A DNA stretch of 45,188 nt from JAGTVG01 sp964389805 (GTDB lineage: Bacteria > Bacteroidota > Bacteroidia > Cytophagales > Cyclobacteriaceae): contig CAYMFU010000220.1 in NCBI GenBank assembly GCA_964389805.1, positions 1-45,188 of the forward strand. Direction: 5' to 3'. Position numbers and translations under genes: made by a program. A model generated the notes under the pieces. The model saw only the letters and a program-made list of their open reading frames with translations. It was not told the DNA's origin and ran no database searches. Every line of letters starts with the position of its first letter. Position 1 is the first letter of the stretch. Below, piece after piece: positions 25,247 through 33,694 of the stretch.

Positions 25247-25305
25247 GTGACCGACATAGGATTAACTGCGTTGATCCTTTTAATGCTCCGAATTCCGAAA
25301 ACAAA
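25247..25305. repeat. 59-bp perfect direct repeat, right copy (att-like)
   Basis: Identical to 13044-13102. On the minus strand it ends with AATCCTATGTCGGTCAC, the 3' end of the tRNA-Arg gene (one mismatch). Here the sequence after this core differs from the tRNA trailer, whereas at the left copy it continues as the trailer. That is the arrangement expected for two att-type junctions. Confidence 0.75.
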
Positions 25306-25378
25306 GCCTGCAATCTTCGATTGATGGCCTTTTTCTTTTTCTTAGCTCGCATGAACTGTGTTCAGCTCGCCATCAAAA

Positions 25379-25409
25379 GTAAAAGCCCACAGCTTTCGCG
25401 GCAGGCTTT
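25379..25409 (-). terminator. Rho-independent terminator of tRNA-Arg
   Basis: On the minus strand AAGCCTGCCGC, a GAAA loop, GCTGTGGGCTT and a T-run form a strong hairpin (one mismatch, two G-U pairs). It begins about 10 bases after the tRNA 3' end. Confidence 0.75.
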
Positions 25410-25419
25410 GTTCTCCTCG

Positions 25420-25493
25420 TGACCGACACAGGATTCAAACCTGTAACCTCCTGATCCGTAGTCAAGTGCTCTATTCAGTTGAGCTAGTCGGCC
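25420..25493 (-). tRNA. tRNA-Arg (anticodon ACG)
   Basis: A 74-nt cloverleaf on the minus strand. The acceptor stem GGCCGAC pairs with GTCGGTC (one G-U), with discriminator A and no encoded CCA. The D stem is GCTC/GAGC, the anticodon stem CTTGA/TCAGG with loop CTACGGA, and the T stem ACAGG/CCTGT with loop TTTGAAT. ACG would be read as ICG for arginine. Unusually, the D loop has G18-A19 instead of G18-G19 and the T loop has U56 instead of C56, so the nearly universal 19-56 tertiary pair becomes A-U. Terminator and promoter are recognisable on both sides. Confidence 0.9.
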
Positions 25494-25501
25494 TTCAGCT
25501 G

Positions 25502-25509
25502 CAAATATA
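25502..25509 (-). promoter_or_regulatory. -7 box of the tRNA-Arg promoter
   Basis: TATATTTG on the minus strand, a perfect TAnnTTTG, ending 8 bases before the tRNA 5' end. No convincing -33 TTTG at 19-21 bases upstream, which is common for stable RNA promoters with other upstream contacts. Confidence 0.6.
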
Positions 25510-25641
25510 ATCCCTATTTTTTTTTCGCACTTAGAAAAATAGATTCTTTAATCCAGGTATAACCTATCTTATTATTTGTGAATAAATGTTAAATCCATGA
25601 GATTCTGTGAATCATAGTATCTATACTCTTTCAAAATGTAT

Positions 25642-25649
25642 TATCTTTG
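25642..25649 (+). promoter_or_regulatory. -7 box upstream of the outer-membrane protein gene
   Basis: TATCTTTG matches TAnnTTTG exactly. It lies 27 bases before the ATG at 25677, leaving a short leader. No clear -33 element at the right distance. Confidence 0.45.
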
Positions 25650-25676
25650 TCGCCTTAAATTCAGAGATTAATATTT

Positions 25677-26444
25677 ATGAAAATGTCAAAAATAGTTGGA
25701 TTGCTGGTGGTGATGGCCTTGTTCTTAACTGCAAGCCTTGGCATTGCGCAGGAAGAGCAGGAAATAGACGAAAAGAAAGAGAAGAAATCCTTCGAAGGTG
25801 CGCGACCCGACCTTCCTGGTGTATTGGGCCTGGACCTTGGTTTTGTATGGGCTCCGGACCTTCCAACTGACATGTCCTCGAAACTCTGGCCGTCCATTTA
25901 TTTCCGAGGGTACTATAAATGGGATCTCTGGCTTGGGAAGTCTAACTTTTCTATTCATCCAGGTATATCAGTAACTTCAGAAACCTATACATTCTCAGAA
26001 AACAGAAGTTTTGCCTCCGTTCCTGGTCTCGAAGGATACCAAACGGTATTGGTTGATCTCGATACGATTCTCGCTCCGGATGCGGATATTAAAAGATCAC
26101 AGTTTAATGCAGTATACCTGGGTATTCCCATAGAGTTTACTTATAACACAAACCGGGAATTCCCTAAAAAATCCTTTAAGATCACAGTAGGGGTAAACTT
26201 TGATTTCAGGGTCGATTCTAAAACCAGGGTAAGGTATAAGCAGGATGATCAGAATAAGAAAATCAAACAGAAGGAAGATTTTGATACAGCCTGGTATAGA
26301 GTGAACCTTACTGGGCGCGTTCAATATGCCAGTGTTGGGGTCTTTTACAATTACAGCCTGACACAATTATTTGAAGGGAGCAATGGGCCATTAGGAACTA
26401 CAACTCAACCCATGTCTTTTGGTATCTCCTTTGACTTATTCTAG
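25677..26444 (+). CDS. Outer-membrane beta-barrel protein (PorT-like)
   Basis: 255 residues with a signal peptide (MKMSKIVGLLVVMALFLTAS, cut after GIAQ), then an acidic/basic linker and alternating hydrophobic strands. It closes with FGISFDLF, a C-terminal aromatic typical of barrels inserted by BamA. The family is the loosely defined outer-membrane beta-barrel group of Bacteroidota. Function unknown. The gene is solitary; the downstream gene is convergent. Confidence 0.75.
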   Translation: MKMSKIVGLLVVMALFLTASLGIAQEEQEIDEKKEKKSFEGARPDLPGVLGLDLGFVWAPDLPTDMSSKLWPSIYFRGYYKWDLWLGKSNFSIHPGISVTSETYTFSENRSFASVPGLEGYQTVLVDLDTILAPDADIKRSQFNAVYLGIPIEFTYNTNREFPKKSFKITVGVNFDFRVDSKTRVRYKQDDQNKKIKQKEDFDTAWYRVNLTGRVQYASVGVFYNYSLTQLFEGSNGPLGTTTQPMSFGISFDLF

Positions 26445-26526
26445 GTAAATCAAGCTTATCGGGTTAAATAAAAATACGAAGTTTTATAATCGCCTCTGGA
26501 TCTCCTATTGTTAACCCTTTATTGGA

Positions 26527-27147
26527 TTATACCAGAAAATACAGGCTGAAAAAGGAAATAACCAATCCAAGGGCAAATCCTGAATAGACTTCTATTGGTG
26601 TATGTGCATCAAGATACAGCCGGGCAGACATAATTATTCCTGCTACCAGAACGATGGACACAAGTGTCCACATCAGGTCATGCTCGGGGAAGATCAACAT
26701 GATAGATAAGAGAAATCCAACCATGCACCCTGCACCAGCGGCATGAACACTGATCTTGAAAAAAATAGTAATGACGGTCAGTGCAGCAACCAGCAAGCTG
26801 GCAGCTATGAATATGGTCAGGATCAGGTCATTTATCTCAATCTTGGAATGGAATAAATAGGTAGTGATTCCGTAAAAGATTGTTATAAAAGTAAAAGGCA
26901 TTACTCTTTCAGACCGCTTCCTGAGTTTAATACTTGAAATTGTCATGGTCGACCGCAATCCCAGAATGCTTAATGCCGGAATGATAAAGGTCGTTATAAA
27001 GACCAGTAATATGATCATTAATGCGATTTTGCCTGAAACTGGTTGCAGAGATTGAGGAAGGAAGAAAAGTAAAATCAACAGCAATAAGGTAGGCATCAGT
27101 AAGGGATGCAAAATGTATGATATGAGATTTGCCAGGATCCTGCCCAC
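26527..27147 (-). CDS. PAP2-like integral membrane protein
   Basis: 206 residues with about six membrane helices. KLRKRSERVMPF, ISVHAAGAG and SARLYLDAHTPIEVYSG fall in the order of the three PAP2 phosphatase motifs (K/R-rich, xSxH, SRxxxxxHxxxD), with His in the second and Arg and His in the third. The last acid is Glu and the second motif is altered, so activity is uncertain. The sequence suggests a lipid-phosphate phosphatase relative in the inner membrane. Its start overlaps the stop of rpoN by one base, so it is the second gene of that unit. Confidence 0.65.
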   Translation of the reverse strand: MGRILANLISYILHPLLMPTLLLLILLFFLPQSLQPVSGKIALMIILLVFITTFIIPALSILGLRSTMTISSIKLRKRSERVMPFTFITIFYGITTYLFHSKIEINDLILTIFIAASLLVAALTVITIFFKISVHAAGAGCMVGFLLSIMLIFPEHDLMWTLVSIVLVAGIIMSARLYLDAHTPIEVYSGFALGLVISFFSLYFLV

Positions 27148-28589
27148 TATAACTCCTTTCTTAACCTGGCCACAGGAATATTCATTTGCTCCCTGTATTT
27201 CGCAACTGTCCTTCTGGCTATATTATATCCTTTGGCTTTCAACAGCTTCTCCAATTTATCATCGGATAGTGGCTTACTCTTATCTTCATTTTCGATCATA
27301 TCTTTCAGGGATTGTTTGACCTCCCTGCTGCTCACATCCTCGCCGGAATCTGTGCTTATTCCTTCTGAGAAGAAATATTTCAACTGAAAAATGCCAAATT
27401 CAGTCTGGATCGACTTGCTGTTAGCTACCCTGGAAACGGTGGAAATGTCCATATTTATCGTTGTGGCAATATCCTTAAGGATCATAGGCCTCAGCTTACT
27501 CTCATCTCCGGTAAGAAAAAAATCAAACTGAAAATTTATTATGGCCTGCATGGTATTCAGCAAAGTCATCTGCCTTTGTTTGATGGCATCAATGAACCAT
27601 TTGGCTGAGTCCAACTTCTGCTTGACAAAGGATACGGTCTGTTTGAGTTTCTGGTCTTTGGTCTTACTTTTAGCATAGGCATCCAACATATCCCGGTAGG
27701 ACCTGCTGATCCTCAATTCAGGGGCGTTCCTTGAATTCAGGGTCAACTCCAGCTTCCCGTTAATATTTGTAAGAATGAAATCAGGCATTAAATATTGTGT
27801 CCTTACCAGGCCTTCAGAGCTGCTGCCAGGCTTCGGGTTTAATTTTGTTATGGCAGCCATTGCGTCCTTCAAAGATTCTTCATCCTCTATGTTCAGCTTC
27901 TTTTTGATCTTATCGAAGTGTTTCCTGGTAAAATCATCGTAGCTCGATTCAAGGATTCGAATGGCTAATTTCACATCACCGTTTTCCTCTTCTTTTCTCC
28001 TCAACTGGATCAACAAACATTCTTTCAGGTTACGGGCCGCTATACCTGGAGGATCGAAGTCCTGGATTCTTTCAAGTATATCTTCCAACTCTTCTAATGA
28101 GGTTTCAATATTCTGGGAAAAGGCCAGGTCGTTAATGATGGATTCCATTTCCCTGCGGATGTATCCATCCCCCTCTATGCTGCCAATCAATTGTTCGGCA
28201 ATGATCCTTTGTCTTGGATCCAGTTTCACATAACCCAGCTGATCTTTTAACATATCGATAAATGATTGGGCACTGGCTATCGGGATCTCCTTATCCTCAT
28301 CATTACCTGAACCATCACCTTGCATCTTGTATCCTGAATAGTCATCCTGTAGATAATCCTCAAGGCTTATTTCATCATTCGAAGAGTCGACTGTTTCATC
28401 AAAATCAGGTTCTTCGGAATTCTCAAGTTCATTCTGGTCTGTCCCCTCCTCCAAAGCTGGATTGGTTTCGAGTTCCTCTTCAATTCTGGTCTCAAGCTCT
28501 GTGGTGGGTATCTGCAATAGCTTTATGAACTGAATCTGCTGTGGAGACAGTTTTTGTGAAAGCGATTGTATCAACCCAAGTTTCTGCAT
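27147..28589 (-). CDS. rpoN: RNA polymerase sigma-54 factor
   Basis: 480 residues. The N-terminal activator-interacting region reads LIQSLSQKLSPQQIQFIKLLQIP and then LETRIEEELETNPALEEG, as in all sigma-54 proteins. An acidic linker follows, then the core-binding domain, and the DNA-binding domain ends with the RpoN box ARRTVAKYRE (about 458-467). It directs core RNA polymerase to -24/-12 promoters and needs an AAA+ activator; none is encoded in this window. Divergent from asnS across 178 bp. Confidence 0.96.
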   Translation of the reverse strand: MQKLGLIQSLSQKLSPQQIQFIKLLQIPTTELETRIEEELETNPALEEGTDQNELENSEEPDFDETVDSSNDEISLEDYLQDDYSGYKMQGDGSGNDEDKEIPIASAQSFIDMLKDQLGYVKLDPRQRIIAEQLIGSIEGDGYIRREMESIINDLAFSQNIETSLEELEDILERIQDFDPPGIAARNLKECLLIQLRRKEEENGDVKLAIRILESSYDDFTRKHFDKIKKKLNIEDEESLKDAMAAITKLNPKPGSSSEGLVRTQYLMPDFILTNINGKLELTLNSRNAPELRISRSYRDMLDAYAKSKTKDQKLKQTVSFVKQKLDSAKWFIDAIKQRQMTLLNTMQAIINFQFDFFLTGDESKLRPMILKDIATTINMDISTVSRVANSKSIQTEFGIFQLKYFFSEGISTDSGEDVSSREVKQSLKDMIENEDKSKPLSDDKLEKLLKAKGYNIARRTVAKYREQMNIPVARLRKEL

Positions 28590-28767
28590 TAATTACCGAT
28601 TAATTTTCGTCCCTGAATTTGCGTTCATATAATAATATCCAAAAATAGAATATTTCTATAAATTCATTGATAAAAACCCTAATATATAGTTGCTTTGCGA
28701 TCCACTTAGGGTTATCATATCAAATTTGCCTTGATAACGAAAGAAATGAGGTTTTCATCTAATTGAC

Positions 28768-30225
28768 ATGAAAATTATGGATTACCAGAAGCTTAAAGTA
28801 ATAAAAATCCTCCAGGATCAGGAACTAGGCAGGAAGGTAAAGGTAAATGGCTGGGTTCGGACCAAAAGGGAAAGCAAGAATGTTGTGTTCATCGCTTTAA
28901 ATGACGGATCCATCATATACAATCTTCAGATCGTTGCTGATCCGGGTAAATTTGATGAGAACCTGATCAAAGATATAACAACTGGTGCCTGCTTATCTGT
29001 TCAAGGTGAAGTAGCTGAATCTTTTGGAGGTGGCCAGAAAGTAGAACTTCAGGCAGAAAAGATCGATTTACTAGGCAAGGCTGATCCGGATGAATATCCC
29101 CTGCAACCTAAAAGGCATTCTCTGGAATTCTTGCGTGAGATCTCCCATTTACGACCCCGGACCAATACGTTCAGTGCTGTTTTCAGGGTAAGACATGCGA
29201 TGTCCTTTGCCGTTCATAAATTTTTTCACGAAAGGGGATTTTTTAATGTTCACACTCCGATCATTACAACGTCTGATGCCGAGGGAGCTGGTGAAATGTT
29301 CAAGGTAACTGCATTGGATATTAATAGCCCTGCAAGAACGGAAACAGGGGAGATCGATTATTCTATGGATTTCTTTGAAAGGGAAACCAACCTGACTGTT
29401 TCGGGCCAACTGGAGGCTGAATTGTTTGCCCTGGCTTTAACTGAAGTGTATACCTTTGGCCCTACGTTTAGAGCAGAGAATTCAAATACCACCCGGCATC
29501 TCGCTGAATTCTGGATGATCGAACCGGAAATGGCCTTCTATGATCTTAATGACAACATGGACCTGGCCGAAGATTTTCTGAAGTATATTATACGATATGT
29601 TCTGGAGAACTGTAAAGAGGATATTGAGTTTCTCAATAAAAGGGCCATTGACGAAGAGAAGATGAAGAAAATGGAAGAACGAAGTGATATGACCCTCATA
29701 GAACATCTTAATTTCGTGATCGATAACGATTTTGAAAGGATTACCTATACCGAAGCCATCAATATATTAAGGAATTCGAAACCAAATAAAAAGAAACGCT
29801 TTCAGTTTATCATTGAAGAATGGGGTGCGGACCTTCAATCTGAACACGAGCGCTTTCTCGTAGAAAAACATTTCAAGAAACCAGTGATCCTGTACGATTA
29901 TCCTAAAGAAATAAAGGCGTTTTACATGCGTCAGAATGAAGATGGTAAGACGGTAAGAGCCATGGATATACTATTCCCAAGACTGGGTGAGATCGTTGGG
30001 GGCTCACAGAGGGAAGAACGAATGGATAGGCTGACCCAGCGGATGAAAGAATGCGGTATCAGTGAAAAGGAATTATGGTGGTTCCTGGATACGCGCCGTT
30101 TCGGAACCGCTCCACATAGTGGTTTTGGGCTTGGTTTTGAACGTTTTATTCAATTTGTGACAGGGATCGGAAATATTCGGGATGTAATACCCTTTCCAAG
30201 GGCTAGAGGAACAGCTGAATTCTAG
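28768..30225 (+). CDS. asnS: Asparaginyl-tRNA synthetase
   Basis: 485 residues, class IIb. An N-terminal OB-fold binds the anticodon (VKVNGWVRTKRESKNVVFIALNDGS). The catalytic domain has motif 2 as FRAENSNTTRHLAEFWMIEPE and motif 3 as GFGLGFERFIQF. The RHLAEFWMIE form and the insertion with DLNDN distinguish it from AspRS. A second ATG at 28777 (MDYQKLK) is an equally likely start. It converges on the T9SS gene with only 9 bp between stops. Confidence 0.96.
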   Translation: MKIMDYQKLKVIKILQDQELGRKVKVNGWVRTKRESKNVVFIALNDGSIIYNLQIVADPGKFDENLIKDITTGACLSVQGEVAESFGGGQKVELQAEKIDLLGKADPDEYPLQPKRHSLEFLREISHLRPRTNTFSAVFRVRHAMSFAVHKFFHERGFFNVHTPIITTSDAEGAGEMFKVTALDINSPARTETGEIDYSMDFFERETNLTVSGQLEAELFALALTEVYTFGPTFRAENSNTTRHLAEFWMIEPEMAFYDLNDNMDLAEDFLKYIIRYVLENCKEDIEFLNKRAIDEEKMKKMEERSDMTLIEHLNFVIDNDFERITYTEAINILRNSKPNKKKRFQFIIEEWGADLQSEHERFLVEKHFKKPVILYDYPKEIKAFYMRQNEDGKTVRAMDILFPRLGEIVGGSQREERMDRLTQRMKECGISEKELWWFLDTRRFGTAPHSGFGLGFERFIQFVTGIGNIRDVIPFPRARGTAEF

Positions 30226-30234
30226 AGATTTTGT

Positions 30235-30615
30235 CTACTTCACCTTATGGAACTTGAAGGCCTTGTTGAAGCGCTTGATGGGATCTTTGATCATTAATAA
30301 ATAATATCCCGGAGGAAAATCTTCAACTTTGATACGATAGCTGTGCTTTTCAATTTCTTCAAGATCAAAGGAAAGAGAATTCCCTATAATATTGAAGAGT
30401 TCCATCTCTACATTCTCCAGCTCAGAATTGTGAATTTTGATGTAGATATATTCAACAGCCGGATTAGGAAATATTTCAATCTTGTTTTTAGTAGTGAAAT
30501 CATCATCCTGAAGGTAAGGCAACAACACACTTTGCTCCTTTGCTAATGCTGACTGGGCAGTCGCAATTCCAAAGAGTAAGAAATATGTAAGAGCAAAGAG
30601 TAGAAGTTTCTTCAT
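30235..30615 (-). CDS. Small secreted protein consisting mostly of a T9SS sorting domain
   Basis: 126 residues. A signal peptide (MKKLLLFALTYFLLFGIATAQS) is followed by about 25 linker residues and then a type A C-terminal sorting domain: KIEIFPNPAVEYIYIKI, VEMELFNIIGN and DFPPGYYLLMIK. This domain normally targets cargo through the Por/type IX system to the surface. Here almost no cargo part exists, so the protein is either a decoy-like mini-protein or a shortened remnant of a larger cargo. Confidence 0.8.
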   Translation of the reverse strand: MKKLLLFALTYFLLFGIATAQSALAKEQSVLLPYLQDDDFTTKNKIEIFPNPAVEYIYIKIHNSELENVEMELFNIIGNSLSFDLEEIEKHSYRIKVEDFPPGYYLLMIKDPIKRFNKAFKFHKVK

Positions 30616-30800
30616 AGGCTAATGTCCAAATTTCATGTCTACCTTATATCTTAAAACAAGCAAATTTCGTTCCAAAAACCAGCGTAATTATTAATCTTCA
30701 AAATCAAGGCTGGTAATACAAATATTAACGTGAAAACACTGCTTTAGTTTGCACAATACCAATTTATAAGAAAAAAAAGAAAAAAGATAAGAAAAGTGGA

Positions 30801-32300
30801 TTATTTTTTAATATAAAGAAAAGCTTGAGGGATTTCCTCAATGATGTCAGAGGCGATTAATCCTTCCCTTCCATATCTTTCTTCGGCAAGGTCGCCAGCA
30901 AGTCCATGCAGATAAGTTCCCAGGATAGCTGCCTCGGAAGGTCTGTAGTTCTGGGCCAGTAATCCGGTAATCATACCTGTCAATACATCACCACTCCCCC
31001 CGGTAGCCATACCCGGATTTCCTGTTGTATTGAACAATATCCTTCCATCGGGTAAAGAAATCGATGAATTAGCACCTTTCAGTATTACTACCACTTTATA
31101 TTTTCTGGAGAAATCCCTCTGTATTTCCAGGCGGTCAAAGTGGTTGCCGCAGGGCTCTGTTATCCGCTCAAATTCCTTCATATGAGGGGTAAGAATGCTT
31201 CCTTCTGGCAATTTCTCCAGGAGGAACCTGTTTTTGCCGATAATATTGATGGCATCAGCATCGATGGCCATTGGATTGGAGTGATTTTCCAGTAGCTTAT
31301 ACAACATTTTAGTTGTCTCAGGATGTGTGCCAATCCCAGGTCCTATACCGACTACATTATAAGGTGCAAGGTCCGGGTACTGTGTCAGGTACTCCTTCTG
31401 TATATCGACCGTGACCATAGCTTCAGGTACTGAGGTTTGCATGATACTATATCCACATTGAGGGACTTGCATAGTTAGCAATCCTGCGCCTGTCCTCATA
31501 CACGCTTTGGCACCCAGCACTGCAGCTCCCATTTTACCCATACTCCCGGATAATAATATGGCTTTACCAAAATCTCCTTTGTGGGCAAACCTTTTCCTCT
31601 CCCTGATCATATCCTTAACCGTCCTGCTTGTAAGCAAATAATTTGTGCTGGTGGTCTTCTCAATGAAATCCCTGCTTAAACCAATATTCACTGCAGTCCA
31701 GGCCCCGACATACTTTTCATTTTCAGGGATCAGAAAAGCAAGTTTAGGCATCTGAAAGGTAATGGTCATGCTTGGTTCAATAATGGCTCCATTTTGACTC
31801 GGGGTATCTGCAAACAGACCAGAGGCAATGTCGATAGCTACGATATGTTTAGCCTTTTCATTGATCTCGGAAATGACCTGTGCATAGATTCCTTCAACCG
31901 GCCGGGTCAATCCTGATCCGAATATGGCATCAATAATCAAATCATCTTCTGTAAAGTCTGGGAACTTTCCTTTATCGGTGATCATTTGTGGCCCACAAAT
32001 TTTTTTTAATCTATCGAGATTTATTATAAAATCCGGAGAGCCTTTATCCTTATAATTCACCAGATAAGTTTCAATATTGTATTTTTTCTGTAACAACAAT
32101 CTGGCTACAGCAAGACCATCACCACCGTTATTTCCACTTCCGCAAAAAATATGAATGGTCCTCTTTGAATGGAAGTGTTCCGTAAAGACCTTTACAAATG
32201 CTGATGAAGCTCTTTCCATCAGATCGATGGAAGCTATTGGTTCATTTTTAATGGTATAGGCATCAGCTTCTCGGGTTTCGGCGGCAGCAAGAATTTTCAT
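30801..32300 (-). CDS. nnr: Bifunctional NAD(P)H-hydrate epimerase / ADP-dependent NAD(P)HX dehydratase
   Basis: 499 residues. The N-terminal YjeF_N half (about 1-215) epimerises hydrated NAD(P)H: CGSGNNGGDGLAVARLL and AIDIASGLFADTP are its signatures. The C-terminal half (about 230-499) is the ribokinase-like dehydratase, with GIGPGIGTHP and NPGMATGGSGDVLTGMITG binding ADP and substrate. Together they repair damaged NAD(P)H. Full length for the fused form found in many bacteria. A terminal ATG fits well; no close operon partner. Confidence 0.95.
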   Translation of the reverse strand: MKILAAAETREADAYTIKNEPIASIDLMERASSAFVKVFTEHFHSKRTIHIFCGSGNNGGDGLAVARLLLQKKYNIETYLVNYKDKGSPDFIINLDRLKKICGPQMITDKGKFPDFTEDDLIIDAIFGSGLTRPVEGIYAQVISEINEKAKHIVAIDIASGLFADTPSQNGAIIEPSMTITFQMPKLAFLIPENEKYVGAWTAVNIGLSRDFIEKTTSTNYLLTSRTVKDMIRERKRFAHKGDFGKAILLSGSMGKMGAAVLGAKACMRTGAGLLTMQVPQCGYSIMQTSVPEAMVTVDIQKEYLTQYPDLAPYNVVGIGPGIGTHPETTKMLYKLLENHSNPMAIDADAINIIGKNRFLLEKLPEGSILTPHMKEFERITEPCGNHFDRLEIQRDFSRKYKVVVILKGANSSISLPDGRILFNTTGNPGMATGGSGDVLTGMITGLLAQNYRPSEAAILGTYLHGLAGDLAEERYGREGLIASDIIEEIPQAFLYIKK

Positions 32301-32408
32301 ACCTACAATTTAGGTAAAAAAACAAAAAGATATAAGCTCATCCTGTTTTGAGATGATGAATTGTTACAAGCGATCCGGAAAGTCAACTTTCGGAAATATA
32401 TTTACCTG

Positions 32409-33572
32409 CTACTTTTTGAGTTCGGGCTCTATTTCCTTAATTAAGCTGATAAGATCCTTATCATTAACTTGCTTCTGAGAATCAGCCAGAACCAGGAACT
32501 TATCATAGATCTTCACCAATTCTTCTTTTTCAAATGTATAGCCAAGCTTTTCAAGTCTGTGCAATAAGGCATGTTTTCCACTGCGAGCTGTCAGAACAAT
32601 GCTTGAAGGCATAGCACCAACGATTACAGGATCAATCACTTCATAATTCTCCCTGTTCTTTAAAAATCCATCCTGATGAATTCCTGAAGAGTGTGCAAAG
32701 GCATTCTTGCCTACGATAGCCTTATTTGCCTGCACAGGCATGCGCATCATTTTAGATACCAGATCACTGGTTGGGCAAAGTTGCTCCGTGTTGATATTTG
32801 TGGTAAGCCCAAGGTGTTTATGACTATACAAGATCATAACAGTTTCCTCGAGAGAAGTGTTGCCGGCTCTTTCTCCCACACCGTTCATTGTTACTTCTGC
32901 CTGCCGTGCACCATTTACCAGGCCGGCCATGGTATTGGAAGTAGCCAGACCAAGGTCGTTGTGACAATGAACGGCAATTCTGGCCTTATGAATATTGGGC
33001 ACCTGCTCGACCAGGTACTTTATCTTTTCTCCAAATACCCACGGTAAATTATATCCTGTAGTATCTGGGATATTAACTACTGTAGCACCGGCATCGATCA
33101 CTGATTCGATGATATTGCATAGGTATTCCAGGTTTGCTCTTCCTGCATCTTCGGCATAAAACTGAACGTCTTCCACATGTTTCTTTGCATATTTAACTGC
33201 CCTCACGCCCTGTTCCAGTATCTTATCCCTGGTACTCTTCAGTTTAGTATAAATGTGAAGATCGGAAGTGCCTATACCCGTATGTATCCTTTTTCTTTTA
33301 GCATATTTTAAAGCAGCAGCCGCCGCATCGATATCTTTCTCCAGCGCACGAGTCAAACCACAAATGATCGGTTCTGAAATTGCTTTGGATATTTCAACAA
33401 CGGAGTTAAAATCACCTGGGCTGGAAATGGGGAAACCAGCTTCTAAAACATCCACTCCCAGGGCTTCCAGTGCTTTCGCTACCTCAATTTTTTCTTCTGT
33501 GTTTAGCTGACACCCAGGCACCTGCTCTCCATCTCTAAGTGTAGTGTCAAAAATATATACTTTGTCGTTCAT
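32409..33572 (-). CDS. leuA: 2-isopropylmalate synthase (short form)
   Basis: 387 residues, a DRE-TIM metallolyase. FDTTLRDGEQVPG opens the barrel with the catalytic Arg and metal-binding Asp. HCHNDLGLATSNTM supplies the two metal-binding His, and GVGERAGNTSLEE and SSGIHQDGFLK are IPMS signatures. It condenses acetyl-CoA with 2-ketoisovalerate in leucine synthesis. The C-terminal leucine-binding regulatory domain of full-length enzymes (over 500 residues) is missing, so feedback control must differ. Homocitrate or citramalate synthase is the alternative within this family. No other leu genes lie next to it. Confidence 0.88.
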   Translation of the reverse strand: MNDKVYIFDTTLRDGEQVPGCQLNTEEKIEVAKALEALGVDVLEAGFPISSPGDFNSVVEISKAISEPIICGLTRALEKDIDAAAAALKYAKRKRIHTGIGTSDLHIYTKLKSTRDKILEQGVRAVKYAKKHVEDVQFYAEDAGRANLEYLCNIIESVIDAGATVVNIPDTTGYNLPWVFGEKIKYLVEQVPNIHKARIAVHCHNDLGLATSNTMAGLVNGARQAEVTMNGVGERAGNTSLEETVMILYSHKHLGLTTNINTEQLCPTSDLVSKMMRMPVQANKAIVGKNAFAHSSGIHQDGFLKNRENYEVIDPVIVGAMPSSIVLTARSGKHALLHRLEKLGYTFEKEELVKIYDKFLVLADSQKQVNDKDLISLIKEIEPELKK

Positions 33573-33694
33573 TGTAAAATCATTAATATGATACTTAGAA
33601 TTATGCTGTTCAAGACACTAAAATTCCAATTTTTTTTACTATTTCTGAAGGAATTCTAAAAATATTTTGGAATTGAACCCTTTATATAATGCAA

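Noticed and set aside
26461..26516. Inverted GGGTTAA / TTAACCC between convergent genes
   Set aside because: The arms are over 40 bases apart and no T-run follows, so a terminator is not supported.
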